Assembly (NCBI RefSeq): GCF_900094625.1
Contig: NZ_FMAJ01000006.1
Location: forward strand, 248,001 to 312,000
Source of the DNA: Rhizobium aethiopicum
GTDB lineage: Bacteria; Pseudomonadota; Alphaproteobacteria; Rhizobiales; Rhizobiaceae
Direction of reading: 5' to 3'
DNA: 64,000 nucleotides
Part shown: positions 27,031 through 36,341 of the stretch, in pieces
Numbering within the stretch: the first letter of the stretch is position 1
Layout: each line of letters opens with the position of its first letter
The notes under the pieces: model-generated
Databases searched by the model: none
What the model was told of the DNA's origin: nothing
What the model saw: the letters and a program-made list of their open reading frames with translations, nothing else
Program-made: the position numbers and the translations under genes

Positions 27031-27045
27031 TGAGTGCTTAACTCA
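27031..27045 (-). promoter_or_regulatory. Iron-responsive (IRO/RirA-type) box upstream of the receptor gene
   Basis: The forward sequence TGAGTGCTTAACTCA fits the IRO consensus TGA-N9-TCA of rhizobial RirA-regulated genes. It has five-base perfect arms (TGAGT / ACTCA). It stands 60 bp before the receptor ATG, where a repressor would cover the promoter. This suggests shut-off of the fhu operon when iron is plentiful. Confidence 0.65.
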
Positions 27046-27137
27046 GTTTTAACGGAACGGCTTGTCTCGATCGGGGAAAATTGAACGTTTTTGGGCAATT
27101 CTCCGCATTGTAAAGGATTGCTCAGACAGCGTTGCCG

Positions 27138-28028
27138 TTAGGCAAGTTGAGCCTTCTTCCAGCTCGCCGGCGTGGCGCCAACATGTTTGCGGAAGACGCG
27201 GGTGAAATGCGCCTGATCGGCAAAGCCGGTTTCGGCTGCAATCGCGGTCAACGCATATTCGCTCTCGACAAGCAGGCGCTTGGCCTTGTCGAGCCGGGCA
27301 TTGGTCTGCCATTGATGCGGCGCGATGCCGGTCGAGGCTTTGAACGCATGGCTGAAATGCGATTGCGATAGCCCGGTCAGACCGGCGAGCTCCTCGAGAC
27401 GGATATTGCGAAGGCAATTTTCCTCAATGAAATCGGTGGCGCGGCGAAGCTGCCAGGAGGCGAGCTTGCTGCGCTTGCGCGGCGTGGCCTTGGAAAGCTT
27501 CAGCACGTCGATGATCAATGCCAAGGCCAGGCCGTCGCCATAGAGATCGTGCAGCGGCTCCGGACTGAGGCACTCGGCAGCGACCAGCTGCGCCAGCGCC
27601 AGCACCCGCTCATCGGAAAAGAGAAGCTTCGGGCTTTCCAAGCGGCGCGGATCGATGTCTTCCGCAAGCCTGCGGCCAATGGTATCGGCATCGAAATGCA
27701 GATCGAGATGGCGGATCGAATGCACGTCGGTCAGATCGGCCCAGACTTCCATACCGGCCGGCACATAGGAGATCGGGCGTTTTTCCGTATCTTGAACGGT
27801 GCCTTGCGCCCTCGGTGAGAGCTTGATGCGCGAATTGCCCGCCCCCCGCTTGTCGAGCATGATGAAGAGCCGCGGATCCCGCGAGACATAATAGCCGCCG
27901 GCATAAGAGGCGCATTCGACGTCCCAGACGTCGGCGACTATGCCGTTCCACAGGCGGCGATGCACGCCGCCTATGACCGAGAAGCCCTGGATCTTGTTCT
28001 GCATCCGCGGTTGAAAAGTCATTTGCAT
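27138..28028 (-). CDS. AraC-family regulator of the siderophore genes
   Basis: The 296-residue protein has an N-terminal sensory part and a C-terminal AraC/XylS double helix-turn-helix (about residues 195-293): FIEENCLRNIRLEELAGLTGLSQSHFSHAFKASTGIAPHQW, then TAIAAETGFADQAHFTRVFRKHVGATPASW. GGAGG lies five bases before the ATG. It is the gene just upstream of the siderophore receptor on the same strand and probably activates it when the Fe-siderophore is sensed. That role is inferred from position and from known AraC-type siderophore regulators. Confidence 0.88.
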   Translation of the reverse strand: MQMTFQPRMQNKIQGFSVIGGVHRRLWNGIVADVWDVECASYAGGYYVSRDPRLFIMLDKRGAGNSRIKLSPRAQGTVQDTEKRPISYVPAGMEVWADLTDVHSIRHLDLHFDADTIGRRLAEDIDPRRLESPKLLFSDERVLALAQLVAAECLSPEPLHDLYGDGLALALIIDVLKLSKATPRKRSKLASWQLRRATDFIEENCLRNIRLEELAGLTGLSQSHFSHAFKASTGIAPHQWQTNARLDKAKRLLVESEYALTAIAAETGFADQAHFTRVFRKHVGATPASWKKAQLA

Positions 28029-28139
28029 TTCCGCCTCCGGCCATGCGCCGGAAGCAAACCTTCAATTTATAGTCAAGTTTATTACAGTAGACGGAAGCGG
28101 ATGACAATCATCAATCCGGCGATAAAAAATACTGCCGGA

Positions 28140-28898
28140 TCAGGCTCTCGACACCGAGAAGCTCAGCCTGCTGTCGCCGAGAAGGATGTCGATCTCGCCG
28201 GGTTCGTTCAGTTCGATCGCGCCGCTCAACGTGCCCGTGGTGACGAGTGCACCCGCCTTCAGTGATGTTTCGGGCCGAAGCCCGTCATTGGCATAGTCGA
28301 GCAGCCAGGTGAGAACGTCACCCTTCGGATGCTGTGCCGGGCCTTCATAGATCGTGCGGCCCGCATGGGTGACCTTGAGAGGCGTGCCGCCGGCAGTGTC
28401 GACAACGCTCTTGTCGACCTGCGGGCCGAGCACATAGCCGCTATTGCCGAGCCGGTCGGCGACGAATAGCAGAAAGGAAACGCTGCCACTTTCCCTGATG
28501 GCGCTGACCAGCAGTTCGGCGCCGAGATAGGCAGCGGAAATCGCCTCGACCACTTCGGCGCGGCTGTATGGGACGCCTGCGCGGATCGGCAGATCCTTGC
28601 CGAGGCGAACGGCGATCTCGGTTTCGAATTTCAGGCCCGAATACCAGGGAATATCAGCGCCCGCGACGGCTTCGACATAAGGATGCAGGGGAGCGGTAAC
28701 GGCTTGGCCCTGCGGCGGGACCGTCACCTTCCAGGCATTGCTGGAAATTCCGTCAGCAGCGGCGAGGAGATTCTGCGCCGCCATCGCCTGATGCAGGTCG
28801 GCAGGCAAAGTAAAGGTGCTCGTTTCCTCCTGCCTGCCGGCTTGCCGCAGGCGGTGAAGCGTGGATGCGAGGCCGCGCGGATCGAATGTCTCTGTCAT
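28140..28898 (-). CDS. 2-Keto-4-pentenoate hydratase-like protein (FAH superfamily)
   Basis: The 252-residue product resembles MhpD/HpaH hydratases, which add water to 2-hydroxypenta-2,4-dienoates. Visible features are the N-terminal AMAAQNLLAAADGISSNAWKV, the metal-site-like FETEIAVRLGKDLP and the C-terminal ALVTTGTLSGAIELNEPGEI. The ATG at 28898 has GAGGAGA ahead of it; the much longer frame upstream lacks support. It lies 76 bp after rhaK on the same strand and may be read with it, yet rhamnose breakdown by RhaD needs no such step. Substrate unknown. Confidence 0.75.
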   Translation of the reverse strand: MTETFDPRGLASTLHRLRQAGRQEETSTFTLPADLHQAMAAQNLLAAADGISSNAWKVTVPPQGQAVTAPLHPYVEAVAGADIPWYSGLKFETEIAVRLGKDLPIRAGVPYSRAEVVEAISAAYLGAELLVSAIRESGSVSFLLFVADRLGNSGYVLGPQVDKSVVDTAGGTPLKVTHAGRTIYEGPAQHPKGDVLTWLLDYANDGLRPETSLKAGALVTTGTLSGAIELNEPGEIDILLGDSRLSFSVSRA

Positions 28899-28974
28899 GA
28901 TATCTCCTCGAATGATTTCGAGGTGCACAGTAACCGCAAGGCCCGGACGAACAAGACCGATCTTGGAAAGACTC

Positions 28975-30348
28975 CTATTCCATCGCCGCGTACCAGCGAT
29001 CGCGATAGGCGGCCAATCCCGGGATGTCGGTCGCCGGAAAATGTCTCTCGGTGCCCGATACAGGGCGGATGCCGGTGAGAAGAGCCGCACCCTGGCTGGT
29101 GCCGGTCGAGCCGGGAAGGGCGAGGACTTCGCGACCGGCAAGCGCGGCAAGCAGTTTCAGATAGGTCGCGTTCAGCGCAAAAGGGCCTTCGACGATGACA
29201 GGACCCTTGGCGCCGATCAGTCCAAGGCAGGCCTCGGTCATCAGCGCCAGATAGAGGCCGGCGCTGGCATGACGTTCGTCGCGGCTTGCTTCTTCCGCGC
29301 CGATCCAACGGCTTGCCTTATCGGGAAAGGGGCCGGAAGCAGAGGCAATGTTCGGCAGCAACATCATGTTTTTTGCAATGACAGGACCGATTGCTGCCTC
29401 GGCCGCGTTCTCCTCGACAGGGCCTATTTCGGCCGCGAGGATCTCGTATTCCCGCCCGCCCATGAAGCGGGAGGAGGGAACGGCCCGACCAAAAGCGTCG
29501 ACGTTGGCGAGCGCATCGCGATTCGGATCGAGATGGTCGAGATCGCCGCCGACGCCGAAACTGATGACCCACGTGCCTGTCGAGACGACGGCGAAGGGGG
29601 CGTCCCGATGGACGAGGTGCGGCAGCAGCGAGGCGTTGGAATCGTGGATGCCGCAATAGACGGGCACGGAGATGCCGATCTCATCGGCAATGTAAGGCAG
29701 GACAGGGCCGAGCGCATCGAAGGCGGAGCGGATGGGCGCCATCCGATCGCGGATGCCGAGCCTGTCGACGAGCGAGGAATAGCTTGATGTTTTTGGGTTC
29801 CAGAGGTCGGTGTGGCAGCCGAGCGAAGTCAGTTCGTTAGCGGCGACGCCGGTCAGCCGCGCCGCCCAATACTGCGCATAGGTGAGGATGGTCGCCACCT
29901 CAGCGAAGTCTTCCGGAAAAGCGCTCTTCTGATAATGCAGTTGGGCGCCGACATTGAGGCCCATGGCAAGGCGCGGCGAGAAGGTTTCGTCGAAAGAGGG
30001 TCGCAGCGCAGTGTAGGCGTCGCGGATCTCCTGCGGATATTCATGTTCGTAGTCGATCACGGGCATGGCGAGCATCCCGTCCTTGCCGAGGAGCGCGGCG
30101 GCGGCGCCATGGGTGGTGATGGAAATGGCGTCGAAGCCGGGTTCCCGCGCCAGGCGTTTCAGTGCATCGAGCGCGAAGGACCAGAGCGCCTCGATATCGT
30201 AATGCGGGTAGGGGCCGGTCTTGATCGTGATGTTCGGCCGCTTCAGGACGGCGATCTCGGCGCCTGTCCCGCTATCGAGGACGACGACCTTGGCATTGGT
30301 CTTGCCGATGTCCAGGACGGCGATGCGGCGATAGGAGCTGGCGGTCAT
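28975..30348 (-). CDS. rhaK: Rhamnulokinase-like FGGY sugar kinase
   Basis: RhaK phosphorylates L-rhamnulose, and in R. leguminosarum it is also needed for the rhamnose ABC transporter to work. The 457-residue product has the FGGY/ASKHA pattern: an N-terminal phosphate loop [30 protein letters not shown], the [13 protein letters not shown] motif and a C-terminal [14 protein letters not shown]. Its start overlaps the rhaU stop by four bases (ATGA). It is the last gene in the rhaRSTPQUK order known for R. leguminosarum. Confidence 0.93.
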   Translation of the reverse strand: MTASSYRRIAVLDIGKTNAKVVVLDSGTGAEIAVLKRPNITIKTGPYPHYDIEALWSFALDALKRLAREPGFDAISITTHGAAAALLGKDGMLAMPVIDYEHEYPQEIRDAYTALRPSFDETFSPRLAMGLNVGAQLHYQKSAFPEDFAEVATILTYAQYWAARLTGVAANELTSLGCHTDLWNPKTSSYSSLVDRLGIRDRMAPIRSAFDALGPVLPYIADEIGISVPVYCGIHDSNASLLPHLVHRDAPFAVVSTGTWVISFGVGGDLDHLDPNRDALANVDAFGRAVPSSRFMGGREYEILAAEIGPVEENAAEAAIGPVIAKNMMLLPNIASASGPFPDKASRWIGAEEASRDERHASAGLYLALMTEACLGLIGAKGPVIVEGPFALNATYLKLLAALAGREVLALPGSTGTSQGAALLTGIRPVSGTERHFPATDIPGLAAYRDRWYAAME

Positions 30349-30665
30349 GGCATATGGAAGACGGTGACGAGGTCGCTGTGGACGGGCGAATTATCCGGAT
30401 TGGTCGCCATGATATCGGCCATATATGCCCACCATTTCTTCATCACCGGATGATCCGGCAGGCTCGCCATCGTGTGGTCGAGAGGCCGCGTCAGGACGCC
30501 GAAAAGCGTATTGGTCTCGCGGTCGAGATGGATCGAATAGTCGCTGGCCCCAGATTGATGGAGGAGATCGACCAGTTCCGGCCAGATCTCGTCGTGCCGC
30601 TTTCGATATTCGGCTTCCATGCCGGGATTGAGCTGCATCTTGAAGGCGTGTTTTTCTAAGGTCAT
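30345..30665 (-). CDS. rhaU: L-rhamnose mutarotase
   Basis: RhaU (RhaM type) interconverts the alpha and beta anomers of L-rhamnose so that the isomerase gets the right form. The 106-residue product has the family pattern [23 protein letters not shown], with the catalytic His in KRHDEIWPE, and [15 protein letters not shown] ... [13 protein letters not shown]. The ATG at 30665 overlaps the rhaQ stop as ATGA, and the stop overlaps rhaK in the same manner. A longer open frame upstream runs inside rhaQ and is spurious. Confidence 0.95.
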   Translation of the reverse strand: MTLEKHAFKMQLNPGMEAEYRKRHDEIWPELVDLLHQSGASDYSIHLDRETNTLFGVLTRPLDHTMASLPDHPVMKKWWAYMADIMATNPDNSPVHSDLVTVFHMP

Positions 30666-31669
30666 CGGGAGCTCATGATCTTGATGCGGCGGGCGATGAT
30701 CGGAATGGCGATGGTGATGATGAGAAGCAGGCCGATGAAGATCGACATGACGATGCCGGGCACGTTCAACAGCCCGAGGCCGAAGGTGACGAGGCCCATG
30801 ACGAAGGCGGCGATGACGACGCCGCCGATCCGGCCGGAGCCGCCGAGGATCGAGATGCCGCCGAGCACGACCATGGTCACGACTTCGAGCTCCCATCCCT
30901 GAGCGATCGACGGCCGGGTCGAGCCGAGGCGCGAGGTCAGGCAGACGGCGGCGACACCGCTCATGATGCCGGTCAGCAGGAAGAGGATGAATTTGACGCG
31001 CTCGACCGGGATGCCGGAGAAGCGGGCAGCGAAGTCGTTATTGCCGATCGCATAGACCTGCCGGCCGAAATTCGTCGCATGCAGCAGGATGGCGAAGAGG
31101 ATCGCCACGACGATGAAGAGCACGAATTCGAAAGAAAACACCCAGAGCACGTAGCCCTGACCGAAATAGGCGAAATCAGCGGGGTATTTGCCGTAAGCCT
31201 GGTCGCCGAGCACGATATAGGAAATGCCGCGGAACAGGCTCATCGTGCCGATCGTGACGACGATCGACGGTAGTTTCAGCACCGAAACCAGCATACCGTT
31301 GAAGATGCCGCAGGCAAGGCCGGTACCGATGCCGATCAGCACCAGGCCCGGCGTGCCGATGCCAAGCTGCGCTGCCGCCCCCATCGCCGTCGAGGCGAGC
31401 GCGATGATCGCGGCGACCGAGAGGTCGATCTCGCCTGAGATGACGAGCAGCGCCATGGCAAAGGCAATCATCGCCTTTTCGGTGAAGTTGAAGGTGGCGT
31501 CCGAGAGGTTCCAGGCGTCGAGGAAATAGGGCGAGGCCAGGGAATTGAAGATGAAGATCAGGACGGCGACACCGAAGAGCAGCACTTCCCAGCTTGCGAC
31601 GACGCGGCGGAAGGGCGTGCCGAGGCGGTCGGGGATGACGCGCTTTTCGTGCGTGGATACGGTGCTCAT
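30662..31669 (-). CDS. rhaQ: Rhamnose ABC transporter permease
   Basis: One of two inner-membrane permeases of the rhamnose importer, of the ribose/xylose (CUT2) type. The 335-residue product has about ten helices and the motifs [45 protein letters not shown] and [26 protein letters not shown]. The ATGA overlaps with rhaP upstream and rhaU downstream show tight translational coupling. Confidence 0.92.
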   Translation of the reverse strand: MSTVSTHEKRVIPDRLGTPFRRVVASWEVLLFGVAVLIFIFNSLASPYFLDAWNLSDATFNFTEKAMIAFAMALLVISGEIDLSVAAIIALASTAMGAAAQLGIGTPGLVLIGIGTGLACGIFNGMLVSVLKLPSIVVTIGTMSLFRGISYIVLGDQAYGKYPADFAYFGQGYVLWVFSFEFVLFIVVAILFAILLHATNFGRQVYAIGNNDFAARFSGIPVERVKFILFLLTGIMSGVAAVCLTSRLGSTRPSIAQGWELEVVTMVVLGGISILGGSGRIGGVVIAAFVMGLVTFGLGLLNVPGIVMSIFIGLLLIITIAIPIIARRIKIMSSR

Positions 31670-32667
31670 GCTGCGGCCTCCGTTCTGATTTCGGCTGCGG
31701 CGCGGTCGCGCAGTATGATGCGGCCCCGGTTGCGCTCACGCCTTGCGTTGAAGGCAACGGCGAGAATGATGACGGTTCCGGAGATGGCCATCTGCGTGAA
31801 GGGTGAAATGCCGATGACCGGCAGGGCGTTCTTGATGACGCCGAGGAAGAGCGCGCCGAGCACTGTGCCGGCGACCGAGCCGACGCCGCCGGCAATCGAG
31901 ATGCCGCCGATGACGCAGGCGGCAACGCTGTCGAGCTCGAAGCCGTTGGCGATATCGACATAGGCGACGGCATAACGTGACACCCAGAGATAGCTTGCAA
32001 GGCCGGCGAGCGCGCCGGAGAGCACGAAAGCGAGGAATTTCGTCCGGCCGGTATCGATGCCGGCATAGACGGCAGCGGTCGGATTGCCGCCGGTCGCATA
32101 AGCCGAGCGGCCGAACTGGCTGTAGCGCAGCAGCATGTACATCAGCGCGACGATGATGATCGCGACCCAGCTCAGCACCGGCAGGCCGAGGATCGGCGTG
32201 CGGGGGACGGCGAGGAAGGTCGGCGTCATCTGGTGCGCGTTCACCCAGGCTCCGCCGGAGAGCACGAAGGCCATGCCGCGATAGATGGTGAGCGTGCCGA
32301 GGGTGACGACGATCGGCGGGATTTCGAGGCGCCAGACGAGGAAGCCGTTGATCGAGCCGAGGGCTGCGCCGATCACGACCGCGGCAAGGATCAGCACGAT
32401 CAGCGGCAGGCCGGGAAAGGCGGCATTCATCATCGCGATGGCCATGCCGGTAAAGGCAAGGTTGGCGGCAACCGAGAGATCGATCGATTTTGTCAGGATG
32501 ACCGTCATCTGGGCAAGCGCCAGGATGATGAGGATCGCGGTGTCGTTGAAGATGCCGGCGAGATTGTCCGGCGTGGCGAAATCGGCAGCCCGCGTCGAGA
32601 AGACGACGATCATCACCACGATGATGGCGAAGAGCAGCGTTTCGCGTTTTCTGATCAGTCTCATCAT
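31666..32667 (-). CDS. rhaP: Rhamnose ABC transporter permease
   Basis: The partner permease, 333 residues from the ATG at 32667, which has GAGGTG about six to eight bases ahead and begins 10 bases after the rhaT stop. CUT2 motifs are clear: QMTVILTKSIDLSVAANLAFTG, IPPIVVTLGTLTIYRGMAFVLSG and VIGGISIAGGVGSVAGTVLGALF. A longer frame with a start inside rhaT is possible but has no good ribosome site. It overlaps rhaQ by four bases. Confidence 0.92.
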   Translation of the reverse strand: MMRLIRKRETLLFAIIVVMIVVFSTRAADFATPDNLAGIFNDTAILIILALAQMTVILTKSIDLSVAANLAFTGMAIAMMNAAFPGLPLIVLILAAVVIGAALGSINGFLVWRLEIPPIVVTLGTLTIYRGMAFVLSGGAWVNAHQMTPTFLAVPRTPILGLPVLSWVAIIIVALMYMLLRYSQFGRSAYATGGNPTAAVYAGIDTGRTKFLAFVLSGALAGLASYLWVSRYAVAYVDIANGFELDSVAACVIGGISIAGGVGSVAGTVLGALFLGVIKNALPVIGISPFTQMAISGTVIILAVAFNARRERNRGRIILRDRAAAEIRTEAAA

Positions 32668-32677
32668 GCTCGTCACC

Positions 32678-34213
32678 TCATGCATTTCCGGTCGCCGCGC
32701 GCACCAGCGCTTCCGGCGAAAGCTGATCACGCTCGAAGAGCCCGACCGACAGACCTTCCTTCATCACCAGCACGCGGTCCGACATGCCGATGATTTCGGG
32801 CAGTTCGGAAGAGATCATGATGATCGAGAGGCCCTCTGCGGCAAGCTCACTGATGAAGCCGTGGACGGCAGCCTTCGAGCCGATGTCGATACCCTTGGTC
32901 GGCTCGTCGAGTATGATGACCTTGGGCATGGTGGCGAGCCACTTGCCGATGACGACCTTCTGCTGGTTGCCGCCCGACAGCGTGCCGACCGGGACGGAGA
33001 GGGCGGCAGCGCGCAGATCCAGCCGCTCGGCATATTTGCGGGCGAGCGCGAATTCTTCCGCCGCCTGCAGGAACCCCTTGCGCGAGGTGCGCGCCAGCGA
33101 CGGCAGCGTCATGTTCTGGTAGATCGGCATCGGCAGCGCCAGGCCGTGGCGGCCGCGCTCTTCCGGCACGTAGACGATGCCGGCTCTGATGGCGTCATGC
33201 GGCGAATTGATCGAAATTTCCCGGCCCTCGAGCGTCAGCCTGCCGGAGAGCGGCCTGGTGATGCCGAAGAGCGATTGCGCCAGTTCCGAGCGGCCGGCGC
33301 CGATCAGGCCGTAGATGCCGAGGATCTCGCCCTTGCGCAGCGTCAGCGAAATATCGCGGAACTCGGTGCGGTGGCTGTATTTTTCGACTTCGAGGACCGG
33401 TCCGCCGATGGCGACCTCAATCTTCGGAAAGACGTTTTCGACGTCGCGGCCGACCATCATGCGGACGATCTCGTCCTGTGGCGTTTCCTTGAGCCGACCT
33501 TGGCCGACGGCGCGGCCGTCGCGGAAGACGACGAAGTCGTCGGCGATCTCGTAAAGCTCGTCGAATTTGTGGCTGATGAAGAGGATCGCCTTACCCTGTT
33601 CCTTCAGGCCCTTGATGATGCGGAAAAGATCATCGATCTCCTTGCGGGAGAGGGCGGCCGTCGGCTCGTCCATGATGACAATGCGGGCCTCGATCGACAA
33701 AGCGCGGGCAATTGCCACCAGATGGCGCTGCGCGATGGAGAGGTCCTTCAGTCGGATCGTCGGATCGATATTGCTTTCTAGCGCGGTCAGCAGCGTCTTC
33801 GAACGGCTGTTCATCACCTGCCAGTCGATGGTGCGAAAGCGCGTGCGCGGCGCATGGCCGAGGAAAATGTTTTCGGCAACCGTCAGTTCGTCGAACAGCA
33901 CGGTTTCCTGATGGATGGCGGTGACGCCGGCATCGATCGCGGCCTGGGCGCTAGCGAAGGTCACTGCCCGACCGTCGACCAGGATCTCACCTTCGTTCGG
34001 CCTGTAGATACCGGTGAGGATCTTGACGAGCGTCGATTTGCCGGCGCCGTTTTCGCCGATCAGTGCCGTCACCGTGCCGGGGTGAAGGGCGATGCTGACA
34101 TTGTCGAGCGCCTTCACGCCAGGGAAGATCTGGGAAATGCCGCGCATTTCGAGGATGGCGGGCGCTTCGCCGGTTTGGCTGTCCGTGGCGGGTTGTTGAA
34201 AGGCGGCGTTCAT
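32678..34213 (-). CDS. rhaT: Rhamnose ABC transporter ATP-binding protein (double domain)
   Basis: This is the fused two-domain ATPase of the CUT2 importer, 511 residues. The first half (about 20-250) has Walker A GENGAGKSTLVKI, a degenerate signature LSIAQRHLVAIARAL and Walker B IVIMDEPTAALS. The second half (about 270-500) lacks a full Walker A (GLIGAGRSELAQ) but has a good signature LSGGNQQKVVIGKWL and DEPTKGIDIG. This asymmetry is usual in RbsA-type proteins. It follows rhaS after 72 bp that hold a stem-loop. Confidence 0.93.
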   Translation of the reverse strand: MNAAFQQPATDSQTGEAPAILEMRGISQIFPGVKALDNVSIALHPGTVTALIGENGAGKSTLVKILTGIYRPNEGEILVDGRAVTFASAQAAIDAGVTAIHQETVLFDELTVAENIFLGHAPRTRFRTIDWQVMNSRSKTLLTALESNIDPTIRLKDLSIAQRHLVAIARALSIEARIVIMDEPTAALSRKEIDDLFRIIKGLKEQGKAILFISHKFDELYEIADDFVVFRDGRAVGQGRLKETPQDEIVRMMVGRDVENVFPKIEVAIGGPVLEVEKYSHRTEFRDISLTLRKGEILGIYGLIGAGRSELAQSLFGITRPLSGRLTLEGREISINSPHDAIRAGIVYVPEERGRHGLALPMPIYQNMTLPSLARTSRKGFLQAAEEFALARKYAERLDLRAAALSVPVGTLSGGNQQKVVIGKWLATMPKVIILDEPTKGIDIGSKAAVHGFISELAAEGLSIIMISSELPEIIGMSDRVLVMKEGLSVGLFERDQLSPEALVRAATGNA

Positions 34214-34240
34214 CAGCTTCTACCAGTGTCGAATGAGAAT

Positions 34241-34264
34241 CCCGGCGGCCGCATAGCCGCCGGG
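34241..34264 (-). other. Intra-operon stem-loop between rhaS and rhaT
   Basis: Perfect nine-base arms CCCGGCGGC / GCCGCCGGG with a six-base loop lie 21 bp after the rhaS stop. On the minus strand no T run follows, so it is not a full terminator for the operon. Such hairpins after binding-protein genes protect the upstream message and lower downstream expression. On the plus strand it is followed by TTTTT. Confidence 0.7.
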
Positions 34265-34285
34265 TTTTTATGCGGTTGCTCCGGA

Positions 34286-35281
34286 TCAGAAGACCTTGGA
34301 GAACTGGTCGATATTCGAAGCGTTGTAGACGAAGGGATCGGCCATGGCGGCTTCGCCGTTGTCGCCGACCTTGATCTTGCCCATGCGGCCGGCTTCGATC
34401 TCGCTGCCCGGCTTGCCGTCGGTCTCGCCCTTGACGAGGCGATAGGCGATCTGGGTGGCGGAATAACCGAGGTCGATCGGGTTCCAGATGGCGAATTCCT
34501 TGGTGGCGCCGGACTTGATCGCGCCGGCCATTTCCGACGGCAGGCCGAGACCGGTGACGTAGACCTTGCCGACGAGGCCCTTGTCTTCGACGACCTTGGA
34601 GGCAGCGAGAACGCCGACCGTCGTCGGAGCGACAATGACCTTGACGTTCGGATTCGACTTCAGCAGGCCCTCGGCTTCACGATAGGACTTGTCCGACAGG
34701 TCGTCGCCGTAAACCGTGGTGACGAGGTTGAGGCCAGGGAAATCCTTGAGCTGCTTCTTCATCTGGTCGATCCAGATGTTCTGGTTGGTCGAGGTTGTCG
34801 TGGCCGACAGGATGGCGAAGTCCCCCTTGCCGCCTTCCAGATGATCCTTGGCGAGCGTCAGGCACATCTTGCCGATCAGCTCGTTGGACGACGGGTTGAG
34901 CTGCAGGATGCGGCCTTCCGGCGCGACGCCGGAATCCCAGGAGATGACCTTGATGCCGCGCTGTGCCGCCTTCTTCAGCGCCGGAACGAGCGCGTCGGGA
35001 TCGTTGGCCGAAACGGCGATGGCATCGACTCCCTGAGCGATCAGCGAGTTGATGACTTCGATCTGACCTTCGGCCGTCGTCGACGTCGGACCGGTGTAGA
35101 TCACTTCCACGCCGCCGAGTTCCTTGGCGGCTTCCTGGGCGCCCTTGTTGGCGGCGTCGAAGAAGCCGTTGCCGAGCGACTTCACGACGAGGCCGATCTT
35201 GATGTCCGCGGCGCTTGCGGTGCCGGCCATCATGGCGACGGCGAGCGCTACGCCGAGCGCCAGTGTCTTTGCTAGTTTCAT
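34286..35281 (-). CDS. rhaS: Rhamnose ABC transporter substrate-binding protein
   Basis: RhaS is the periplasmic rhamnose receptor, 331 residues. It has a signal peptide (MKLAKTLALGVALAVAMMAG, cleaved after TASA) and the ribose/autoinducer-binding fold: KIGLVVKSLGNGFFDAANKGAQEAAKEL, QGVDAIAVSANDPDAL and VYVTGLGLPSEMAGAIKSGA. GGGAGGAAAG precedes the ATG. It is the first structural gene after rhaR, 47 bp away, and a stem-loop follows it. Confidence 0.93.
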   Translation of the reverse strand: MKLAKTLALGVALAVAMMAGTASAADIKIGLVVKSLGNGFFDAANKGAQEAAKELGGVEVIYTGPTSTTAEGQIEVINSLIAQGVDAIAVSANDPDALVPALKKAAQRGIKVISWDSGVAPEGRILQLNPSSNELIGKMCLTLAKDHLEGGKGDFAILSATTTSTNQNIWIDQMKKQLKDFPGLNLVTTVYGDDLSDKSYREAEGLLKSNPNVKVIVAPTTVGVLAASKVVEDKGLVGKVYVTGLGLPSEMAGAIKSGATKEFAIWNPIDLGYSATQIAYRLVKGETDGKPGSEIEAGRMGKIKVGDNGEAAMADPFVYNASNIDQFSKVF

Positions 35282-35328
35282 GTCACTTTCCTCCCATTAA
35301 GATTAGACTTCCACACCTCGGCGGCGCC

Positions 35329-36141
35329 TCATGCGACCGACGAGGAATCCTCCTTCACAAGCTGGGCCACCGGGCTCGCGACGACGAGCCGGACGCCGGC
35401 ATTCTCGACCATGCGAGCTGCCTCTTCCGAGATCCCGTCATCGGTGATGACCACAGACACGCGGTCGAGCGCGCAGAGAATGAGGCTCGACCGTCGATTG
35501 AATTTGCTTGAATCGACCATGACGACGAGTTCATCGGCTTGGTGCATCAGCTTCTGCTCGCTCTGGATAATGAGCGCATCCGCCTCCATGATGCCGAGCG
35601 GGCCGACGCCCTGTGCGCCGATGAACATGCGCCGCGCATAAAAATTGCGGATCGCGTCATTGTCGAAAGGCGACAGGATCAGGCTCTGCTCGCGATAGAT
35701 CGCGCCGCCCGGCACCGTCACAGTATTCTTGGAATGCTTCACCAGATGTTCGGCGATCGCGAAAGAGTTGGTCATGACCTGCATGCGGTGGCCGGCCATG
35801 TAATGCACCATTTGAAAGGTGGTGGTGCCACCATTGATGATGATGGCATCGCCCGCTTCGCAGAGGTCGACCGCCGCGCGGGCGATTGCGCGTTTTTTAT
35901 CGATGTTGACTGATTCTGAAACGCGGAAGGGTCGACCAGCGAGGTTGCCCAACTGCGGTGGGTGCACTGCTTCCGCACCACCACGCACGCGGCGGATCTT
36001 GCCCTGCACATGAAGGGCCGCAATATCGCGCCGGATTGTCGCTTCAGAGGCTTCCGTCAGCTCGGAAATGTCCTGGATCGTAACGACGGACTTTTCCTGG
36101 ACGGCGCTTAAAATGATGCGATGGCGTTCGCGTTCGTGCAT
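35329..36141 (-). CDS. rhaR: DeoR-family repressor of rhamnose genes
   Basis: RhaR is the negative regulator of both rha transcripts in R. leguminosarum. The 270-residue product has the DeoR N-terminal helix-turn-helix (VVTIQDISELTEASEATIRRDIAALHVQGKIRRVRGGA, about residues 18-55) and the C-terminal sugar-phosphate sensing domain with IINGGTTTFQM and KLMHQADELVVMVDSSKF. GAGGAGG precedes the ATG. It opens the rhaRSTPQUK operon and faces rhaD across 200 bp that hold an inverted pair of operators. Confidence 0.93.
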   Translation of the reverse strand: MHERERHRIILSAVQEKSVVTIQDISELTEASEATIRRDIAALHVQGKIRRVRGGAEAVHPPQLGNLAGRPFRVSESVNIDKKRAIARAAVDLCEAGDAIIINGGTTTFQMVHYMAGHRMQVMTNSFAIAEHLVKHSKNTVTVPGGAIYREQSLILSPFDNDAIRNFYARRMFIGAQGVGPLGIMEADALIIQSEQKLMHQADELVVMVDSSKFNRRSSLILCALDRVSVVITDDGISEEAARMVENAGVRLVVASPVAQLVKEDSSSVA

Positions 36142-36185
36142 TGGGCTCCTCCTCTTGTCGTATTTATTTCGTATCCGTTAAAAGC

Positions 36186-36258
36186 TGTCAATCACAAACG
36201 ATCATAAATTTTCATATTGCGCTGCACAATAATCGAATTTGATCGTTTTCGATTGACA
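36186..36258. promoter_or_regulatory. Divergent rhaR / rhaD promoters with paired inverted operators
   Basis: Two 18-base sites, TGTCAATCNNAAACGATC (36186-36203) and its inverse GATCGTTTNNGATTGACA (36241-36258), match at 16 of 18 positions, with centres 55 bp apart. Each holds a TTGACA that can act as the -35 hexamer for the gene on its side: rhaD on the plus strand (TTGACA at 36253-36258) and rhaR on the minus strand. DeoR repressors bind inverted or spaced repeats of this kind, so this is the probable RhaR target. Confidence 0.65.
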
Positions 36259-36341
36259 AACTCGGTTTTGATGAGCGATACCGGTCAGCGAAAAGGGCGC
36301 GACCCTCGCGACCCGATGATGATTTCATATGGGAGGATGAC

